64,000 nt of DNA from Strigamia acuminata (lineage: Eukaryota > Arthropoda > Chilopoda > Geophilomorpha > Linotaeniidae). How positions within the stretch are numbered: the stretch's first letter is position 1; every line of letters starts with the position of its first letter. The notes under the pieces were generated by a model. It worked only from the letters and a program-made list of their open reading frames with translations, ran no database searches and was not told the DNA's origin. The stretch spans positions 2,342,501 to 2,406,500 of the forward strand of contig OX442318.1 in NCBI GenBank assembly GCA_949358305.1. Direction: 5' to 3'. Made by a program: the position numbers and the translations under genes. Positions 59,227 through 64,000 of this stretch are shown here, in pieces.

Positions 59227-60246
59227 CTTTATATAATTCATATTTTGCGTCATAACTTAGCAAAATATTCAATTTTTGTTCAAAAATTATAAAAAAAAAA
59301 AATTATTAGCCGCCGTTTATTTTTTTATTTCGTCTTCTCGCTTTCCGATTTCTTCGCGCTCTTCGAAATGTCAACTGAATCTGGACATTTTTGCGGTGAA
59401 AAAAAAATCCCCATTTCTTCCCCTTGGCTTTTTCTCTCCCTATGTAAAATTCACCCAAGGTGGTTAAATTGTGTGGGGTGTAATTCTCCTGCTAATAAAA
59501 AAGCCAACTTAAAAGCAGTTAGCAAGAAGCAAATCGTCTGAGAATTCCTTCGGGGACAGCCAACATTTATTGCCTTGGGAATCATTCAAAATATTTAAAG
59601 AACTTAGCCCTAACTCACAAATTCCAACCAGCACCAGCAACTCCCTCTCTCTCTCTCTCTCCAGCAAATTCAGGCATAAATTATGGGCGCATCAGATTGG
59701 AATGAGAGGGGAAAAGTGAAAAATGGAAAAGCAGAAAAAAAAAGGAAGAAAAAAAAAACACACACTTGCAAATTTGGTTTTGGAAGCAGCAGCAATTTAT
59801 TTAGCCATGTTTAAACTTGCTTCTGAAGTTACCCTGGCATTTTTTCATTTCAATTTGACACTACACGTCTCTGTTTATCTCCCGGATTGAGAGATGAAAT
59901 ATGGGCAGAGGTTTAAAGACGGCAGTTTACGCTCCCATTGAGTACCAAGTGTGCAGTCTAAATGGACTCTCTTCTTGTCGGCGAATAAATAGACGTCTAA
60001 AGAAAGAGTCAACCATTCACTTTGTTAACTTATCGAGAATACTAGCAGATTGTCAACACACACCGGAAGTCTAGATGATAGATAGGGTGGATTTCTGGTA
60101 AGCAGTGCGATCATTTTCAATGTGAATATGCCATAAATTACGTAACGCAAAATTTGGGATTTTTAGACCTCCGGATGTTTCAATTAAAACACCCGCGCAC
60201 TATCAGAGGCGCCACTGTAATGTACTTAGAAGATGAGAATATATGG

Positions 60247-60247
60247 T

Positions 60248-60290
<43 letters not shown>

Positions 60291-60293
60291 TTA
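60247..60293. repeat. (TTTA)n microsatellite
   Basis: Eleven or so uninterrupted TTTA units. Confidence 0.95.
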
Positions 60294-60466
60294 AATCAAC
60301 GCACCATTAGGAAGGCAATAAATCATTAGAACATCTTTAATAGTAAATAACGGTTTAACCAAAATATTAATTGCATGTGTAACGAATAAATTACTTGTCG
60401 ATGTTTTACAATTCACTCCAGCGTGAGTAAATTCATCTGGGGCTGGGCAAAACCATTTGTTTGCAG

Positions 60467-60955
60467 AAAATTGCAGCTGCGAAAAGATTGAAAGAAAATG
60501 CGAGACAAGTTAGCGAAGTGGATAAAGAAATTGATTCTTGTTCAGCAGTGCAAACACACAGGGGCAGCTGTGAGACTGTGAAGATTACCAAGATTTCATT
60601 GCTAAGTACTTATTTCAATAGTCAAGACAGAGTCATAAGTGTGAATTACGGAGCACTTTCTGAATGCCCTGACAGCGCTTCGCTTCTGCAATGTCTCAAG
60701 AATTTCCAAGCACAATGGCGCATTCCTCTTGCACATCTGCATTTGGTGTCGTGGCGCATGCACCGGTTATTCTTAAAAACAAAGCAGTCGCTTTTTCGGC
60801 TTTCCAACCGATTCATATTCTTGCGTTATTTGTTAGTGATGTTGTTACTTCTTGAAGTGAGAGACTCGGAGCACGTCTTACTCTATGAGTGGCTTTATTC
60901 GGACTGGGGGTTAAAACTGTACATGGGGTGGACACGGTTACATGACACTTCATAA
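60467..60955 (+). CDS. Probable coding block of an unknown gene
   Basis: This is the longest non-repetitive open frame in the window, about 162 codons, starting right after an acceptor-like TTTGTTTGCAG at 60466 and ending at TAA 60953-60955. By rough reckoning a frame this long is unlikely by chance at this base composition. The N-terminal part is charged (KIAAAKRLKENARQVSEVDK); the middle holds SECPDSASLLQCLKNFQAQW; near residue 110 a hydrophobic stretch (FIFLRYLLVMLLLLE) could be a helix or membrane segment. A possible donor (GAA before GTGAGA, 60857) would end the exon at 60856 in phase 0, which fits the phase-0 acceptor of the exon at 61808. No family recognised with confidence. A pseudogene or partial gene is possible since no upstream exon was found. 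Confidence 0.45.
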   Translation, partial: KIAAAKRLKENARQVSEVDKEIDSCSAVQTHRGSCETVKITKISLLSTYFNSQDRVISVNYGALSECPDSASLLQCLKNFQAQWRIPLAHLHLVSWRMHRLFLKTKQSLFRLSNRFIFLRYLLVMLLLLEVRDSEHVLLYEWLYSDWGLKLYMGWTRLHDTS

Positions 60956-61807
60956 GTAAACTAAATAATCATTGGTACCACTCATGCGGCACCTCACTAC
61001 AGAATACCACATTGCCATACTGTAATGTATACACAACATTTCGAAAACTTTTTATATGCAATATATCGCTGCATTCATATTCACTTTGAAAAATAATCGC
61101 ACAGGCTTAAAACTTATTTCAGTCATTTCTAAATATTAAACTGGTTATATTCAGGCCACTTTCTTATCATTTCCTATTGCCAAATGCATTAAAAAGCAAT
61201 TTAAGACTTATGTCTACTGAAATCGCATTAACCATATCGCAAGATAAAAATTGAAAAAATGATACCGCTTGTTGCCTCAAGGGAGCATCGTCTTTCCTTG
61301 GCATTGTGGCCACTCTAGGGATAGATGTCTTGGCTGCAGCATTTGCAGAGGAGCAAAATTATCTCCATTGCTTAAACCGATTAGCATGACAAACCAAACA
61401 CACGCTCCCTGGACAATGAACGCTAGTATCGCGAAGTCTCATGTTAATTATCTTTCTTGATACATAATTAAATAATAAAACAATAGCCTGAGGCCAGTCC
61501 TGAAAGGACCATTAATAATTTCTGACATCAAAATTTAATTTATCAATTTTAGTGGAATTCTTTATGAGTTACCGTACATTTGACCAAAAAATGCTGTCAT
61601 AGTAAAAATTTAGCTTTAAAGAAAAAGCGGCTGAAAATATTTAAAATTGTCTTATTTCTGGTAAAAATGTTGATAACTATAATAATTACTTCAATATTAC
61701 GTTATTTTCCTTTGTGCTTCACTGCATTGTTTGAAAAAGCCGCAAAACAAAACAATTTTCAAAAAAAGTTTAATTTTTCAAATAACTTGTGATATTTTGC
61801 TCTACAG

Positions 61808-62023
61808 GTCAAGTTATTCCAGAAGTTAGAAATGTCACCCACAAATCCTTTCCTCTACAAAATCTCCTCTCCACCGGTCAATAACTGGATGAGTATTGGG
61901 TCAAAAGTCACGTTTGAACAGGAAGTTGGACAGAAGGTCACAGTGTTTTACTCCCCTTGTAAGAACACCATGAATGTTCATCCACCTAAAGCCACCAATA
62001 TTTTACCCACCAGCAGAAAGTGA
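61808..62023 (+). CDS. Candidate terminal exon, same gene?
   Basis: The acceptor TTTGCTCTACAG at 61807 is followed by 71 open codons and TGA at 62021-62023. The peptide begins VKLFQKLEMSPTNPFLYKIS, contains PPVNNWMSIGSKVTFEQEVG and ends with a basic proline-rich tail (PTSRK). The phase matches an exon end at 60856, so the two may form the 3' end of one plus-strand gene with an intron of about 950 bp. The pattern FQ...SP...V...VGQ loosely recalls the C-terminal beta domain of Integrator subunit 7, but this is far too weak to name the gene. AT-rich DNA follows, as expected for a 3' UTR. Confidence 0.45.
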   Translation, partial: VKLFQKLEMSPTNPFLYKISSPPVNNWMSIGSKVTFEQEVGQKVTVFYSPCKNTMNVHPPKATNILPTSRK

Positions 62024-64000
62024 CAATAAGAAAATACACATACGCTTATTTAGCTTTCCTGCAGAGCTTTGTTGATGTTTGCATGCAATTTACAATGGAA
62101 TATTTTACCAAAATAATAACAAATAGCTCCAATTGTTTTAGCTGTTTCAATTATTTCAATTGTTTTTAGTCATTTTAATTATTTTAGATGTTCTTAGTTG
62201 TTTTTAACAGTTTTAATTGTTTCAATTATTTTGTACAATTTATTTCTACAATTGTTTTCAACAATTCTTTTGGCTGTGAAAAAAAAGAAATCCGATGTGT
62301 CAATGCTTCCCAAAAGAATTAATTCTAGGTTATTGTATTCGTATGAGAAAAAAGAGAAATTGGCCATAAACAATCCCAATAGTGGAAGAAAAAAATTACT
62401 TACAACTATCAGTGCAAAGTCAGTTGTACCTCCATTCTCCAGCTGTTATATTGCCTTATAAAAACGGCACGATTCTTTTAACAGCACCGTGTTCCAAGAA
62501 ACCCCGTGGAAAACTGCCAAAAATCCGAAAATCGAAAACACCGCCAACTAACCCGGTGTATCATTTCACCAAACAATATTCTTCTCATATCCAACACAAT
62601 CATCAAAAAATCTGCACAAATGAAAACAAACCATCAAAAAAGGAAGATTTAAGAAAATAAGAGAAGAAAACCCGAAAAAAGCCGAAAACAGTCTTCGGCT
62701 TCGCGGTGCATCCAAAATCCATTCACCCAACCCAACCAACTCTTTATTCACCAATATCCAAATCCAATAGTCAAATCAATAGCTATAAAAAATAGACAGG
62801 AACTTGCCCTAAAGAATAAAAAAAAAACTATAAAACAGCAAAGCATCAGGAAGACAGGATCAATGGAGTTAGGACTTGGTCCAAGATGAAGGTGATTGAA
62901 TTCTATTGCCTGGAGGATGTGGGGGTGGGAACTGGGAAGTTGCCAATAAAAAAGCAGACATACTGCAAGAAGGATGGTGGTGTAGAAGGGAGGGTGAGGG
63001 TGGGGCAAGGGTGTGTGGAGCTAAATATTTCTCTTTATCCCATCCCCTCCTAGTTCAAACACTTTTTTCCATAAAGGAAACAAATGTATATAAAATAAAA
63101 AAAATAGTGGGGACAAACTTTTCCTTTCCATTCCTTTGTACAAAGGTTAAAAAGAAGGGTGGGGGGGTTAAAAGGGGGACACTTTTAAGTCTCATCTACA
63201 GAACAACATTTTCTTCTTTTCTTTTTCAATGATGGGCCTTGGAGGAAAGGTCTGGGGATAGAAAAGATTGGTTTGAAGGGGGTTTTGGGAGAGCAGAGAG
63301 ATGGAAAATTGCACAGCAAACACAAAAATTGAAAGTGGGGGGTGGGTTGTGAGGGGGGAGGAAAGGGGGCTGCAGTAAATAGGAAATGACATTGCAAAAG
63401 GCAAATTGGCAGAAGGGAAAGGGCAAAGTGTTTGTGCTGAATGGAAGGCTCAGTTTTAAAGGAAGTATCTTTGCATGTTAACATCTACATACAAATTCAA
63501 GCCTTAATGATAAGACTGGTCTTGGTTGTAAAATTCCAACATGTTAAAACTGGCCCTCGTTTATTTTAATCACCACTTCTCGCTAAAATTATCCAATGAA
63601 TAAAACCTGTTTAACCGCCGCAACGCAAAAAGTGGAAAACTGAATAAAATGTCTCAATAAAAATTACTTTAATTTTAATTATTACCGTTAAAGCTCTTTT
63701 AACGCACGACGTTCGAAAACCGTGCCGCAGAAGCGAATAGTTGCGGTTTACTAGGAAATTCACACGTCCAGATGTAAATGAGAAATTCCTGTACAGTAAA
63801 AGAGCTTTTACGGTACGGGTAATTTCTATACATCTAATGGGGTATAAAATCCAACTCTCCACCTCCTCGTGGTTGCTCTTAGACCACTAGCGTGCCGCGG
63901 TAATAACCAGAGCTCTCGCGCTTCCGTTTGAGATTTGGAATCCGCTTTTTTTTGTCTCTGCTTAGTAGTGTCTCTGTGGCTCTACACAGCGCCAGGCGTC
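62024..64000. other. Right end: foldback repeat, no gene called
   Basis: Purine-rich low-complexity DNA (62900-63440), a foldback repeat (63681-63824) and a TATA-like GGGTATAAAATCC at 63839-63851, which might belong to a promoter reading off the right edge. No supported coding sequence. Confidence 0.4.
63681..63824. mobile_element. Small foldback repeat
   Basis: The left arm ATTACCGTTAAAGCTCTTTT and the right arm, inverted as ATTACCCGTACCGTAAAAGC then TCTTTT, enclose about 90 bp. Likely a MITE fragment; target duplication not evident. Confidence 0.5.

Larger units (their letters stand above)
57311..60466. other. No convincing gene
   Basis: Solo MITE-like end TACCGTATTTTACCGATTAT at 57851-57870, a dispersed repeat at 59191-59226, a partial GGGGCCGTCC-type end at about 60130 and a (TTTA)n tract at 60247-60293. 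The 59640-60060 interval is more G+C-rich and might be regulatory. Confidence 0.4.

Noticed and set aside
63885-63910. Second rRNA-like fragment (GTGCCGCGGTAATAAC)
   Set aside because: Resembles the 530 loop only with a deletion, and flanking bases do not match; likely coincidence.

Overview
The window looks like eukaryotic, most likely invertebrate metazoan, nuclear DNA. It is AT-rich and gene-poor. The longest open frames are mostly translations of tandem repeats. Splice-site-like signals flank the few coding-looking blocks, and the sequence is full of short inverted-repeat transposons (MITEs), dispersed repeats and minisatellites. I see no operons, no bacterial promoter or ribosome-binding-site layout, no autonomous transposase and no long intact gene. 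The species cannot be fixed. The one protein module I think I recognise, and the transposon types present, are widespread in invertebrates.

Coding content is sparse. The best exon is on the minus strand at 12182-12326. It has clean splice sites and encodes a cysteine/tryptophan-rich module resembling the N-terminal part of a secreted or membrane-anchored invertebrate family (DUF7044-like). The second best is a pair of plus-strand blocks at 60467-60955 and 61808-62023, compatible with the 3' end of one gene. Several weaker exon candidates (2414, 10979, 25891, 30923, 34301, 41972) have a good acceptor and an open frame but no recognised domain. At this base composition some of them are expected by chance.

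The repeat fraction dominates. About a dozen unrelated minisatellite blocks with units mostly of 18-31 bp add up to roughly 6 kb, about a tenth of the window: 4080, 7945, 8989, 12764, 13984, 19498, 26684, 29790-30560, 33115, 45840, 47090, 54405 and 57027. Two of them lie inside identifiable MITEs (7895-8303 and 13917-14899), which suggests that some arrays were born by internal amplification of a transposon. MITE types include two hAT-like copies (25433-25541; 56775-56938, the latter with a perfect 8-bp target duplication), a piggyBac-like element bounded by TTAA (42347-42789), a TA-flanked element rich in CTGCAG (7895-8303, relative at 56071-56238), the GGGGCCGTCC palindromic type (15577-15878), a CGCCCGGG type (37075-37242; 49014-49636), a TACCGTATTTT type (13917, 23295, 31523, 40262, 57851) and a long-armed foldback element with a (TTAGG)n core (24962-25253).

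The most unexpected signal is at about 36193-36790: a diverged stretch with clear similarity to metazoan 18S rRNA just upstream of and through the 530 loop, and weaker, collinear resemblances to the 18S 5' end, the decoding region and the 3' end, all compressed into about 600 nt. A decayed, internally deleted rDNA copy is the simplest explanation. A short SSU-like RNA is the exciting alternative.
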